Source: JAJFUI01 sp963754135 (GTDB lineage Bacteria > Planctomycetota > Planctomycetia > Pirellulales > Thermoguttaceae). From it: a DNA stretch of 64,000 nucleotides. The stretch spans positions 310,001 through 374,000 of the forward strand of contig CAVWEY010000003.1 in the NCBI GenBank assembly GCA_963754135.1. Reading direction: 5' to 3'. Of the stretch, positions 9,150-19,461 are shown piece after piece. The notes beneath the pieces are model-generated. The model worked only from the letters and a program-made list of their open reading frames with translations, did not search any database and was not told where the DNA came from. A program made the translations under genes and the position numbers. Numbering within the stretch: the first letter of the stretch is position 1; each line of letters opens with the position of its first letter.

Positions 9150-10409
9150 TCAACGCCACTGCCGCACGGCATCGCACAAGGCCAACAAGTTTTCGGTGGG
9201 GGTGCCGCACTGCACGATGTGGACCGCGGCGAACACGAAGCCGCCGCCGCGGCCGAAAATCTCCATCCGCTCCCGCACCTGCCGGCGGATTTCCTCCGGC
9301 GTGCCGAAGGGGAGGGTCTTTTGCGTGTCCACGCCGCCGCCCCAAAACGTCAGCTTGCCGCCGAATTGCTCCTTGAGCGTCCGCGGGGCCATGCCCGCCG
9401 CCGAGCACTGCACCGGGTTGAGGATGTCGAACCCGGCGTGGATGAGATCGGGCAACAGCGCGACGACCGATCCGCAACTGTGAATGAACGTCTTCCAGGG
9501 CGTGCGCTGATGGACCCAATCGTTCACGCGGCGGTGGAAGGGCTGGAAGAGCTTCCGGTAGGCGGCCGGGCTGATGAACGGCCCCTTCTGCGTGCCGAAA
9601 TCCGTGCCCGTGAGGTACACCGCCGACACCCGGTCGCCCACCGCACCGTAAATCTTCGCCAGATTCTTCAGGGCAATTTCACACTGGCGGCGGAACAGTT
9701 CGTAACAGTAATCGAAGCGCGTCACCGTGCTCATGTACCACTCGGCGACGTCGCGGATGCCTCTGGGCCGTTTCAGCCAGGGGGCCGGGACAAGCGCGAT
9801 GTCGCCGAAGGCCGTGCCGCCGAAGGCCGCCAGAACCGCCCGATCGCTCTCGCGCCGCAGCCGGTCGGCCTCGCCGGCGTAATACTGAAGCATCCCGTCG
9901 GAGACCGGACCAAACTCCTCCAGGTTGTCCTCGACGTTCAGCTTTGCCTCGTCAACCGGCTCCTGGCGGACGATGGAATCGAAGTAGAAGCCCCCCTTGG
10001 GCATCCGGCCGCTGGGCGGAGCCGACTTGTCGCCCTCGGGGTACATCAAAATGTCGCCGTTGGGTTCCGGCCCGGTGTTGAAGCCGCCGGGCACCAGGAC
10101 GGGGGTGCCGTCAAAGGTGGTCCACGGCTTCCAGTCTTTGTTCTCGAAACCGAACATCGTTGTGGGACTGCTTAACCCCACGACATCCACGTCCAGCGCG
10201 TCTTGCAGGTCGGGCGCGATCTCGCCGGTCATCGAGTATGAATCGACGACCTTCACCGGCTCGCCCGGCTTGTCCAACTTGAGCGCCTGGCGGAGCTTGT
10301 AGACGCAACTGACGTGCATCGTCGTCAGCCCGCTGCCCCCAAAGTCCAGCGGAATCCGGTCGGGTTGCCGGTGGTTCAGGGCACATTCGACACGTTGGCG
10401 GGAATTCAT
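9150..10409 (-). CDS. Uroporphyrinogen decarboxylase-family (URO-D/MtaA-like) protein
   Basis: The protein has 419 residues and opens with MNSRQRVECALNHRQPDRIP, the typical URO-D superfamily start. Later come ISPAAYRKLFQPFHRR, FIHSCGSVVALLPDLIHAGF and DILNPVQCSAAGM, the conserved H-x-C-G and N-P-x-Q segments of the methyltransferase-like branch. The context is sugar catabolism, not heme synthesis, so it is unlikely to be HemE. Planctomycetes carry many such paralogs of unknown substrate. A second URO-D-like gene lies at 18.3 kb. Confidence 0.8.
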   Translation of the reverse strand: MNSRQRVECALNHRQPDRIPLDFGGSGLTTMHVSCVYKLRQALKLDKPGEPVKVVDSYSMTGEIAPDLQDALDVDVVGLSSPTTMFGFENKDWKPWTTFDGTPVLVPGGFNTGPEPNGDILMYPEGDKSAPPSGRMPKGGFYFDSIVRQEPVDEAKLNVEDNLEEFGPVSDGMLQYYAGEADRLRRESDRAVLAAFGGTAFGDIALVPAPWLKRPRGIRDVAEWYMSTVTRFDYCYELFRRQCEIALKNLAKIYGAVGDRVSAVYLTGTDFGTQKGPFISPAAYRKLFQPFHRRVNDWVHQRTPWKTFIHSCGSVVALLPDLIHAGFDILNPVQCSAAGMAPRTLKEQFGGKLTFWGGGVDTQKTLPFGTPEEIRRQVRERMEIFGRGGGFVFAAVHIVQCGTPTENLLALCDAVRQWR

Positions 10410-10439
10410 GATTGGGGCTCGGTGGCGGAAGAATGGCTC

Positions 10440-10523
10440 GTTTAACCCGGAGCCAACGGCGACGGCGAGTTGTTCGGCGAGCCGGAACCGTTGCCCGCCG
10501 TCGCCGTTGGCTCCGGGTTAAAC
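10440..10523. repeat. Palindromic element with 26-bp perfect arms
   Basis: The arms at 10440-10465 and 10498-10523 are exact reverse complements (core CCGGAGCCAACGGCGACGG). The element lies in the divergent space between the URO-D-like gene (minus) and the sugar transporter (plus), so it sits within or near both promoters. Confidence 0.85.
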
Positions 10524-10625
10524 CAAAACGCCGGTTATTGGATTCTTCTGTCCCCCGCTTGTCAAGTATGGGCGGGGACGGTTAGCATGGGAGACTGTCT
10601 CGATTGCTCGCCCGAAGAGGACGAT

Positions 10626-12288
10626 ATGGCAACAACGGCAAACCAGCGCGGCAGCATTGCCTATGTGACCCTGTTGACACTGGTGGCCGCGCTGGGGGGC
10701 ATGTTGTTCGGCTACGATACGGGCGTGATTTCCGGCGCCATCGGCTTCTTGCAGGTCTACTTCCCGCTCGACCCGCAGGTGGAAAAGGGCTGGGCGATGG
10801 CCTGCGCCTTGTTGGGCTGCGCTGGGCGCGGGGCTGGCGGGCCTGCTGAGCGACCGGTTCGGCCGCAAGCGGATGCTGGTGCTGGCTGCGGTCCTGTTCT
10901 TGCTTTCCTCCGCGGGAACCGCCTTCCCGCCCAGCTTCGCCGGTTTTGTGCTCTTCCGCATCATGGCCGGACTGGCCATCGGCGCCGCTTCCGTGACGTC
11001 CCCCATGTACATCGCCGAGGTCACTCCCGCCCGCATCCGCGGCCGCATGGTCTCCGTCAATCAGTTTGCCATCGGCATCGGCTTCATCGCGGTCTACTTT
11101 GCCAACTACGTGATCGAGTTCTACGGCAGGTCGTACCCTGACCGGGCGAAAATTGCCGCCACGGCGACGCTCAGCCCCGCGGAGCAGGTCCGCTCGCTGA
11201 GGGTTTTCATCCCGACTGCGGCCGACGTCAGCAACAAGAGAATCGACGCGAAGGCCGTCGACGCCTTTCTCGCCACCCAACACGGCGACATCCGGCCCCA
11301 AGACGTGGTCGCGTTCTTGAGGGCGCAATCCGTGACGACGACGGCCACCGCGGTCGAGCTGGCGATGCGCGGACTGGTTTCCTGGAACGTCCGTTACGGC
11401 TGGCGGTGGATGTTTGGGGCGGGCATCCTGCCGTCCGGATTGTTCCTCCTCTTGTTGCTGCTGGTGCCGGAAAGCCCTCGCTGGCTGGCCAAGCAACGCC
11501 GCGAGGACGAGGCGCTTCACATCCTCTCCCGCGTCGGCGGGCCCCGGCACGCGCACGCCGAGTTGGCCGACATCCGCGATGCCCTGGCGCAAGAAACCGG
11601 CTCCATCGCCCAGCTCTTCATGCCCGGTATGCGGGTCGCCCTGCTGATCGGCGTCCTCCTGGCCGTCTTGCAGCAGATCACCGGGGTCAACGTCTTCGGT
11701 TACTACGCCCCCGAAATCTTCAAAAAGCTCGGCTACGAGACCAGCGCCGCGCTGTTGACGACCGTGGTGCTGGCAATCGTCGATCTGACGTTCACGGTCG
11801 TTGCCATCTGGACCGTCGACCGGGTGGGAAGAAAACCGCTGATGATCGTCGGCTCGGCAGGCATGGGACTCTGTTTGGTGTCGATGGGCCTGGCATCCTT
11901 TGCCGGAGAGACTTCCACGTGGATGCTGGTCTTCATTATCGGCTATAAGGCCTGTTTCGCCATCTCCGTCGGCCCGGTCACCTGGGTGATCCTCTCCGAG
12001 ATCTTCCCCACGGGCATCCGCGGCCGCGCCATGGCCATCGCCACCGTATGCCTTTGGACCGCTAATTTTGCCGTCATCCAAACCTTCACGATCATGGACG
12101 AAAGCCGTTGGCTGATCGACCGGTTCAACCACGCCTTCCCCTTCTGGCTCTACGCCGTGTTTTGCGTCGTCAGCGTGCTCTTCCTCTGGCGGTTCGTGCC
12201 CGAAACCAAGGGCAAGACGCTGGAGGAGATCGAGCGGGGATGGCTGAGGGAAAAGGGACAAGAGAGGTGTGACCGTGATGAAAAGTAG
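10626..12288 (+). CDS. MFS sugar transporter (sugar porter family), one frame break
   Basis: The start is an ATG at 10626 with a GAAGAGGA ribosome site. The N-terminus has LGGMLFGYDTGVISGAIGFL, the sugar-porter signature. After the break at about 10820 the frame continues with the inter-helix motif SDRFGRKRM, then ITGVNVFGYYAPEIFKKLGY, DRVGRKPLMIVGS and the family ending RFVPETKGKTLEEIERGW. Restoring one base gives about 555 residues and 12 membrane segments. A long loop between segments IV and VI includes the stretch about 11120-11360. It should import a monosaccharide or uronate by proton symport. It overlaps the next gene by 11 bp, suggesting one operon. Confidence 0.88.
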
Positions 12289-14455
12289 GACGTGCTTATG
12301 CCTGGGGCTGACGGCGGCGCTGGCTTGGCCGGCGGAGCGCTTGCCGGCCGCCCCCTTCGATCCGGCCGTGCTGCCGTTGCTGGAACGGCCATTCTTCTAC
12401 GGACGCGATTACTACCTGCTCAACACCGGACACTGCAAGATGCTCGTCCAGGCCGACAAGGCCGACCTCGCCCCGGCGCTTCTCTACCTGCTGTTCGATG
12501 CCGAAGATTACCGGCAGAGCAAAGACAAGAACCGGGCATTGAACTTCGCCGGCGGACAAGGCATGGTCAACAGCGCCCTGGAGGTCGTCCTGGGCGGCTA
12601 TCCGTTCACCGCGCTGGGCCACGAAACCGAGACCCGCTGGACTACGGCCGACGGTATTCCCGCCGTGGAGGCCGTCTGGTGGGCCGGCGGATTGCGCGTT
12701 ACGGAACGCATTTTCGCCCTCCTCGGCGAAAACACGTTTGTCCGCCGCATCGGACTCAACTCCGTCAATCTTGCCGGCCCGGAAAAAGTCACGTTGCGGT
12801 TGTCGCTGCCGCCGGGAGAGTGTGGAACCTACGAAGGCGGACTTGTCCAGCGGACCAGCCAACTGACCACCGTGCTGCGGGCCGTCGGCAAGCCTCCGGG
12901 CCGACCCATCCCCCGGCAAGCCGTTTACGAAATCGGCCCGCTAAGCCTCTTGCCCGGTCAATCGGCGTCGGTCGATGTCGTGTTGTTTGCGGCGGTCGGG
13001 CCGCCCCAGCCGGCGGGGCCGTCGTTGCCCGCGCTGTTGGACCCGGCGGGACTTGTCCGGGCGACGGAAGCCACTGCCGGCCGCTGGGCCGCCGGCTCGT
13101 CGATCGCCACCGACGACGTGCTGGTGGGCGAGTTGTTCGATAGTGTCCGCTTCGGCCTGCCCGGCATGATCGCCGCCAACGGCGTGGCCGACTACGGCAT
13201 GTTGGAATATGGTTCCCAGGACGTGCGCGACGCCGCGAACACCATGCTGGGCCTGCTTCACACCGGCCAGTTCGAGCTCGCCCACGCCGTTGCCGAGCAC
13301 ATCGTAAAGAATATGGTCCGCGACCAGGGGGCCGCGATGATCGACAACAAGTTTGACGAGCCCGACCGGGAAGAACTCGACCAGATGGGCGAGTTGCTGC
13401 ACGCCCTGAAGGCCTATCGCGACTGGACCGGCGACGATTCACTCGTGCGGCAATATCGCGCGAAGCTCGTGGCCTTGATCGAGCGGCCGCTCCGGCCGGC
13501 GTTCCGCGACGCGACCGGCATGGTCCACAACCGCCGTGAGTTTTGGGAGCGGACGCTCAAGGACGGCTATGAGCTGGCGTACCAAACCTACATGGTGCTC
13601 GGCCTGCGCGACGCCGCCGAGTTGGCCGGGCCGCTTGGCGCCCAAGACCAGGCCCCCCGCTGGCGCGCCGAGGCGGACCGCATCCTGCAAGCGATGCTGA
13701 CGCACCCGAAGTGCCGGCTGGTCGAGCAAGGCCGGTTCATCAAGCGCCGCGGCACGGACGGACGGCACGTCGTCGAGGTGCCCGGCGGGGGCCAGCCGGA
13801 TTCGCCCGGAAGGGTCGAGCGCGTTCACCTGGCGGACCCCGACACGACCGCGGCGCTGCCGATGGCCTACGGCTTGATCGACCCGCGGTCCGCCTTGGCC
13901 CGCACGACTCTCGACGATTTGGAAACACTCTGGAACAGCCGCTGGTTCGGCGGCGGGTACGACCGATACCATTCCAGCGGCCAAATGGATCAACCGGGGC
14001 CCTGGCCGTTTGCGACCTGCTTTGTGATGCGGGCCCAACATGAAGCCGGCCTGCTGGACCGCAGCCGGCGGGCGTTGGAGTGGCTCCATTCGATCCCCGG
14101 CGGCCGCAGCGGGGCCTGGCCGGAAGAGATTTCCCTGATCCGTTCGACCCTCCCCGGCATCCTGCCCTGGACCGCCGGCGAGGTCAGTCTGTTCGTCGTG
14201 CGGCACTGGCTCGGCGTCCGTTTCGAGGGGCGACGGCTCATGTTGAAGCCCGCGCTCTATCCGCACAGCGGACCGGTCAAGGCCGATCTACGGTTCCGCA
14301 CGGGCCGGCTGAAGCTGGAAATCCCGGGTCCCGGCCCGATCGGGTTCGCTGAGGTAGACGGCCGGCGGTTGGAGCCCGACCGGGACGGCGGCCTGCGGCT
14401 GCCGGCCGGCTTTCAAGGCGGCCACCTTGTCCTGCACGTGAAACCGGGGGAGTGA
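12278..14455 (+). CDS. Secreted six-hairpin (alpha/alpha barrel) glycosidase-like protein
   Basis: It starts at ATG 12278 (a GTG at 12269 is also in frame) and overlaps the transporter stop. A signal peptide (CLCLGLTAALAWPAERLPAA) precedes a beta-rich N-terminal part. A helical barrel follows, with repeated helices such as DAANTMLGLLHTGQFELAHA and DQMGELLHALKAYRDWTGDD. The helical part resembles GH15/GDE-type or GH78-like six-hairpin enzymes. A small beta domain closes the protein. It probably hydrolyses an oligosaccharide outside the cytoplasm to feed the transporter. No family-specific catalytic pair was assigned. Confidence 0.6.
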   Translation: MKSRTCLCLGLTAALAWPAERLPAAPFDPAVLPLLERPFFYGRDYYLLNTGHCKMLVQADKADLAPALLYLLFDAEDYRQSKDKNRALNFAGGQGMVNSALEVVLGGYPFTALGHETETRWTTADGIPAVEAVWWAGGLRVTERIFALLGENTFVRRIGLNSVNLAGPEKVTLRLSLPPGECGTYEGGLVQRTSQLTTVLRAVGKPPGRPIPRQAVYEIGPLSLLPGQSASVDVVLFAAVGPPQPAGPSLPALLDPAGLVRATEATAGRWAAGSSIATDDVLVGELFDSVRFGLPGMIAANGVADYGMLEYGSQDVRDAANTMLGLLHTGQFELAHAVAEHIVKNMVRDQGAAMIDNKFDEPDREELDQMGELLHALKAYRDWTGDDSLVRQYRAKLVALIERPLRPAFRDATGMVHNRREFWERTLKDGYELAYQTYMVLGLRDAAELAGPLGAQDQAPRWRAEADRILQAMLTHPKCRLVEQGRFIKRRGTDGRHVVEVPGGGQPDSPGRVERVHLADPDTTAALPMAYGLIDPRSALARTTLDDLETLWNSRWFGGGYDRYHSSGQMDQPGPWPFATCFVMRAQHEAGLLDRSRRALEWLHSIPGGRSGAWPEEISLIRSTLPGILPWTAGEVSLFVVRHWLGVRFEGRRLMLKPALYPHSGPVKADLRFRTGRLKLEIPGPGPIGFAEVDGRRLEPDRDGGLRLPAGFQGGHLVLHVKPGE

Positions 14456-14506
14456 CTATGGCGGTAAACCCCCGTGGCGAGGACGGAACGCTCGCCGCGG
14501 CCCGCT

Positions 14507-16836
14507 CTAGCGGAACACCTTGAACTCAAAGAGCGTGTAGCCGATTTTGTCCTGCGGATCGGAAGGCTTGGAAGTCCAGCGGGTCCAGGCCTTGCCGTCA
14601 ACGGCGTTGGCGGGGGGACGGCCGGCAAGGCTCGAAGAGGCCGTGACCGGCCGGCCCTGGGCCAACTCCACCGTCCGCTGGGACTCGGGAACCACTGTGA
14701 AATCCCGCAGGCTCTTGACGGCCGGCCGGCCGGGGCGGAGGAGTTGGGCGACCAGTTGATACCGGCCCGGCCGGGCGGCGCGGTGACATCGAACGAGACC
14801 GTCTTCGTGCCCAACCGGGCAACGCGGCAAGCCTGCTCCCGCACGAGCACGTCCGACCCGTTGCGGACGACGGCCAGGCGGACCTTTCCATCCCAGTCCT
14901 CGTCCCGGTCGTTGACCACGACCACGGAGACAGGGCGGGATTCGGCCGCTACCATTTGGTCATCCCAGAAATCGACCATCAGTCCCACGGGGGCAAAGGC
15001 GTCGCGGACGTAGCGGGCGAAAAAGGGCTCCAGCGTGAGCTGTTCGACGTTGGCAAAGTGATCGCTGGTGGGCACTCCCGGTTTAGAGTAGTTCAGGCCG
15101 CAGAAATGGAGCACGCCCGCCACCTGCCGCTTGGCCCGCCAGAATTCGGTTTCGGCGGCCAAGAGCCGGGCGTGCAATTCCTGACGCTCCGCGGCTGTTT
15201 TCGTGGGCCAGGGGACATCTTGGTAAAACCGCGTGTGTCCGGGGTCCGTCGGCTGGCCGTCGCGGCGGAGGTGCCCCCAGCCGTACTCGTTGATGATGAC
15301 CGGGTTCTTGCCGGTATTGGGCACTTCCGAGGAGGGCAGCCCGCCCGGAAGGCCCGGTGCGCCGGGAAACCAGGCGAAATCGGCGAAACGGAAGCCGCGG
15401 AAGCCGAAGACGTAAGGATGGGCCTCGAAGCTGTCGGTGGGAGAGACGGGCGGGTCCCAGCCGTTATCCCAAGGACGGTGGGAGAGATCCAAGCGGCGCA
15501 CCGCCCGGATCGCCTTGCCCGTCTCCGACAGCGCCGCGTCCGCCTTGCCCGTCGGGTTGGCCACGGTCTCGTTCTGGGCGTCCCAGATCGCCACGCAAGG
15601 ATGGTTCCAGCGCTCGCGCATCCACTCGGTATACTGCGGGATCAGGCTTTGGCTGGTGATTTCCTTGGGCCAGGAGTTCATGTACCAGATGGGAAACTCA
15701 TCCTGAATGAGCAAGCCCTCTTCGTCGGCGATGCGATACCACATTTCGGGCGGGAAGCCGATGCAGTAGCGGACCGAATTCCAGTGCATGTCCTTGAAGG
15801 TGCGATGCAGTTTCCGCACCCACTCTTCCCGCCAGGGCAGGCCGCCCCGCTTCGGATCGCCGAAGAAACGGAAGATGCAGACGTTGGTGCCGCGGAGAAA
15901 ATAGGTCTGGCCGTTGAGCACTGCATAGCCGGTCTTGCGGTCCAGGCGGAAACTCCGCATGCCGAAGGGCGTCCGCAGCACGTCCCCGCCCGTGGAGACC
16001 TCCAACTCGTAGAGGAACGGGTCTTCGGGCGACCAGAGCCGGCAATGGGGGATGGGAATCCGCACGTCCACGGTCCGCCGGCCGTCGCCGCCGGGGCAAC
16101 CCGTCTCGACAATGCCAACCTGCCGGTCGCTGTTGGCCTCGCGGACGACGCAGGTCACGCCGGCGCCTGCCGCGGCTGCGCCTTCGATCTTGGCCACCAC
16201 GCGGACGGCCTGGCTTTCCACGTCTGCGCCGCCTGGACGTTGGCGATCCGCGGCAGCCCCGAGAGGATCAACTCCACGGAATCGTAGATTCCGGGATAGT
16301 AATCGTTGGATCTTTCGGGGTCCGTCCCGTCGGGCAGACATCTCGGGCAGAACGCCGCGTTCGGCGCCGACGCGGATCTTCAGGTCGTTCGGCTCTCCCG
16401 GCGGGGCGAGAAACCGGCGGATGTCGAACTCGGCGGGCGTGAAGCAGGGCAAGTGATCGCCCACCAGCCGCCCGTTGAGAAACACGCGGATACCATACAT
16501 CGCCTTGTGGATTTTCAGCCTCGCGGACGCGGGAAGGGGACCGGAAAGCGTGAAACGCCGCCGATACCAGAACGCCTGCCGGTGCGCGGCGCTGCGGTCG
16601 GTGCCGACCTCGGCAAACGCCGGCTTGGCCAGGTCGGCCAGCCCCGGAACGGGAACCCGGCGGTCGAAGCCCCGCGGGATCGCGTCCATTGCCCCCTCGG
16701 CGACCTCCCAGGAACCGTCCAGAGAGACGACCCGTCGAACGGGGCTCAAGGCGGATGCCTCGGTAGCGGCGACGGACAAGCCCGCGACAAGGCCGGCCCT
16801 CAATACGGCACGAAACAAGGGGAGCAGAGTAATCAT
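14507..16836 (-). CDS. GH2-type beta-glycosidase, three apparent frame breaks
   Basis: The start is ATG 16836, with a signal-like N-terminus. The sugar-binding domain has VRRVVSLDGSWEVAEGAMD and FWYRRRFTLSG. The barrel shows MHWNSVRYCIGFPPEMWY, LLIQDEFPIWYMNSW, WNHPCVAIWDAQNETVANPT and INEYGWGHLRRDG. The N-E in the third motif is the usual GH2 acid/base pair. The C-terminus reads IGYTLFEFKVFR at 14507. Two compensating single-base shifts (about 16336 and 16225) scramble about 35 residues in the second domain, and a third shift at about 14775 moves the C-terminal 90 residues. The specificity (galactoside, mannoside or glucuronide) is unknown. An IS element sits about 90 bp upstream of its start. 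Confidence 0.8.
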
Positions 16837-16916
16837 GTCGGCGTTGCGGAGGTTGGTCCGGTCAATTGACGCGGCAAGACCTTCATTATCATGCTTTGCC
16901 ATCAGCCGGGCAAGCA

Positions 16917-16925
16917 CCACAGGGC
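16917..16925. repeat. Target-site duplication, left copy
   Basis: CCACAGGGC directly abuts the left end of the IS element and is repeated exactly at 18171-18179 on the other side. A perfect 9-bp duplication indicates insertion by transposition with both ends intact. Confidence 0.93.
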
Positions 16926-18170
16926 CTGACTTATCCCCACTTTCCGGCCTCGGCCAGGAGCGCGTGAAGCAGGGCGGCAAATGCTTGTACCGCTGTGAGT
17001 TTGATCCGTCGGAGCATCTTTCGGCCGATGAAGAACAGACCGCACGCTCCGGGCCGATTGTTGCTGCACCACGTACCGGGCGGGTAACGTCTCAGGGCCG
17101 TTAGACCGATGCCAAGCAACAGCCAATACGCCAAGGTCAAGAGCAAGAGCAAGCGGTCGAAACGCTCGGGGCGCGTAAGCTGGGTGTTGCGCAACGCCCA
17201 GCCGTGACGCCGGTTCTTTTCGTCCCGGAACAACTCCTCGATCGTCATCCACCGCCCGTACAAGTCGGTCCGCTTCCTCACCGAGTAGGGCAGGTCGGTC
17301 ATCAGGAACCAGCACTCGTCGCGGTCCTTGGGCAAACCCTTCTTCCAACACACGGCCACGTGCTGCGTCACCGGGTTCTGTTTGCGGAACTGCACGTCCT
17401 TCAACAGCCGCTCGGTGCCGCGCTTTACCGGCAAAAGGTCGAGTTTGCCGCGGAATTCGCGGCACTCCACATGCACCGTGGGCTTGATGCGGATGACGTA
17501 GTGAAAGCCCATTCTGCTGGCAAGTACGGGCCAGTTCCGTGCGGCCAAAACCGCGGTCCGCCACCACAATGACCGTGATCCAATCCAGCAGGAGCGCCTT
17601 CAATAGCCGGAGCAGACCTTCTTCGAGGTTGTTCTGGCTCTTGGACAACACCCACGCCTCGTAACTGGCCCAAAGCAGCGGCACTCCCCGGCCGCGAATC
17701 ACCGCCGCCGCCATGAGGGTGTGGAACGAGCGCACCTCGGTCCAATCGAAGGTGACCAGCAACGGGCGGTGTTTCCAGGCCTTGCGGTTCTGGAAAAGCC
17801 AACGTAGCGGGCCCTGCATGGCATCGCCGACGTGGACACGGTCGTTGGCTGTAAACCGCCAGGCCCGCTTGATGCCGTGCTGGGCGGCGCCCTGGCGTTC
17901 CTCCGCCAGCAATCGGCCCAGTTCCGAGAGGCTCACCCGGCCGACCTGAATTGCCACGGCCACCAAATCCGCCAGAGTTTTGGTCTGGCTCTTTCGCAGC
18001 CCAAGACATACACTCCTGATCCAGAGCACGGCTTCCATGCCGTTCATGGCGGTTCCCTCCGTGAGGCGTGGTTGGGTTGGTCCGATTCACACCCAACTGT
18101 ATACCAACCAACGACTTTCGAGGGACCGCCAGTTTCTCTGCGCGGTACGCTGAAACTGGGGATAAGTCAG
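16926..18170 (-). mobile_element. IS4-family insertion sequence, 1245 bp, complete ends
   Basis: The left end CTGACTTATCCCCACTTT (16926-16943) matches the reverse complement of the right end (18153-18170) at 17 of 18 positions. A 9-bp direct repeat flanks the element. It contains one transposase gene on the minus strand. Size, 9-bp duplication and the YREK-type transposase fit the IS4 family. It was inserted into the short divergent gap between the GH2 gene and the URO-D-like gene, so it separates both from their original upstream DNA. Confidence 0.93.
16931..18047 (-). CDS. IS4-family DDE transposase, one frame break
   Basis: About 372 residues when the frame is restored. The first aspartate lies in VTFDWTEVRSFHTL, the second in VIVVADRGFGRTELAR. 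The C-terminal signature LYGRWMTIEELFRDEKNRR has the Y-(2)-R-(3)-E-(6)-K spacing of IS4 enzymes. The reading frame changes near 17511-17515 (CQQ then MGFHYVIRIKP), where one extra A is present. IS4 transposases are normally a single frame, so this is decay or an assembly indel, not programmed slippage. If real, the element can move only in trans. Confidence 0.9.
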
Positions 18171-18179
18171 CCACAGGGC
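18171..18179. repeat. Target-site duplication, right copy
   Basis: CCACAGGGC follows the right IS end and is identical to 16917-16925. Confidence 0.93.
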
Positions 18180-18307
18180 AGCCGACACACGCTGCCCATA
18201 TTTCCCACCGGTGAAAACGTGCCAGAGCGGTTGCCGGCGCCGTCGGAGTCGTCTAACATTAGGAGGTTCCGCGGTCGAGCAGCCGCCACATGCGATCGAG
18301 GTTGCCC

Positions 18308-19403
18308 ATGCCCGTCATGTATTCGATGCAGACGTTTGGTCGGTTCCGGCTGGGACTGGGACTCACTTATAAGTTGCTGCACGACCGTTTTGGTTTCGCC
18401 TTCGGCGAGCGCTATCACCGCGACCTGGACTACCGGGTCGAGACCGCGATGGAGATCGACCGGGCGGTGTTCGAGGTCTACGGCAAAATCGGGTTAGGCT
18501 ACAAGGAGCCGTTTCCCCGGGTGAGCATCGAGCCGTTTGGGCACCGGTTCCTGCCGGCAATGTACGGCTGTGCCTGCGGCTATGCCGACGACGCCGAGCC
18601 GTGGAGCCGGCCGCGAGTGTTGTCGAAGGAGGAGGTCGAGGCGCTGCCGCCCTGGAGCCAAGAGCGGTTCGAAGCCAGCGAGCCCGTCCGGCTGGTGCTC
18701 TCGCAGATCGAGCAACTCAAGCGTCGCTACGGAGCTTACCGGATTCCCGACAAGGAGTTCAATCCGCACTGCCGGGGAATGAGCGGGGTACAGAACCTGG
18801 GGTCGGCGATCAACACGGCCTTCTCCGTTCAGGGCCAGCAGTTGTTCATGGATTACCTGGCCCAACCCGAGTCCGTCCGGAGACTCTACGCGAACGTCAC
18901 CTGGTTGACGCTGCTCTGTCTGGACCGTTTTTCGCGGGCGGACGGTTGGCCGCTCGGCGACGTCTTCGTCGGCGATTGCGCCGTCTCGATGATCTCGCCT
19001 CGCCACTACGCCGAGTTCAATTATCCCGAGGACCGGCAGCTTATGGAATATGCCCGTTCGGCCGGCGCGGTTCATGATCCACCAGGATTCCGGCGTTACG
19101 CCGCACCTGGAGAACTACGCCCGCTTCGAGTATTTGCACGCCGTCGATTTCGGCCAGGATACCGATTTTGAGAAGCTCGGCCGGCTGTGTCCGCACGTGA
19201 AGGTCAACTGCATCCTGTTCCCGTCGTGGGTCGAGTCGCGTTCCTTGCCCGAGATACGGGAAGAACTGTTGCGGCTGATGCAGGTGGGAAAACGATTTCC
19301 GGCATTTTCGTTTACGCTGCTGGAGGTGGACGAGGCGCTGGGCGGAGACCGGATCTTCGCCTTTTGCCGCGTCTTTGAGCAGTGCGCGGGCGACGCCTCG
19401 TGA
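18308..19403 (+). CDS. URO-D superfamily protein, one frame break
   Basis: About 365 residues after repair. An ATG at 18308 follows GAGG; 18317 is an alternative. The protein resembles the URO-D/cobalamin-independent methyltransferase-like barrels that planctomycetes keep near sugar genes: SMQTFGRFRLGLGLTYKLL at the start, FGDVFVGD-like DVFVGDCAVSMISPRHYAEF in the middle, and RFMIHQDSGVTPHLENYARF after the break. The break is at about 19069. The substrate is unknown. Its upstream region was invaded by the IS element, leaving about 130 bp of leader. Confidence 0.7.
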
Positions 19404-19461
19404 ACCGCTCTCCACAACCGTGGACCATCGTCAACATCAACTCGTGGATCAGGAGAAGCTC

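Noticed and set aside
7490..9172. A 560-residue open frame antisense to the uronate isomerase-like gene, and similar long antisense frames at 10582-12261, 27721-29448, 30355-31734, 35942-38479 and 58443-60302
   Set aside because: Their translations are Arg/Gly/Pro/His-rich without family motifs, and each lies opposite a recognised gene. High GC in third codon positions keeps such shadow frames open.
17511..17515. Programmed frameshift in the IS transposase
   Set aside because: IS4-family transposases are single-frame; there is no clear slippery heptamer, and the same kind of break occurs in many unrelated genes here.
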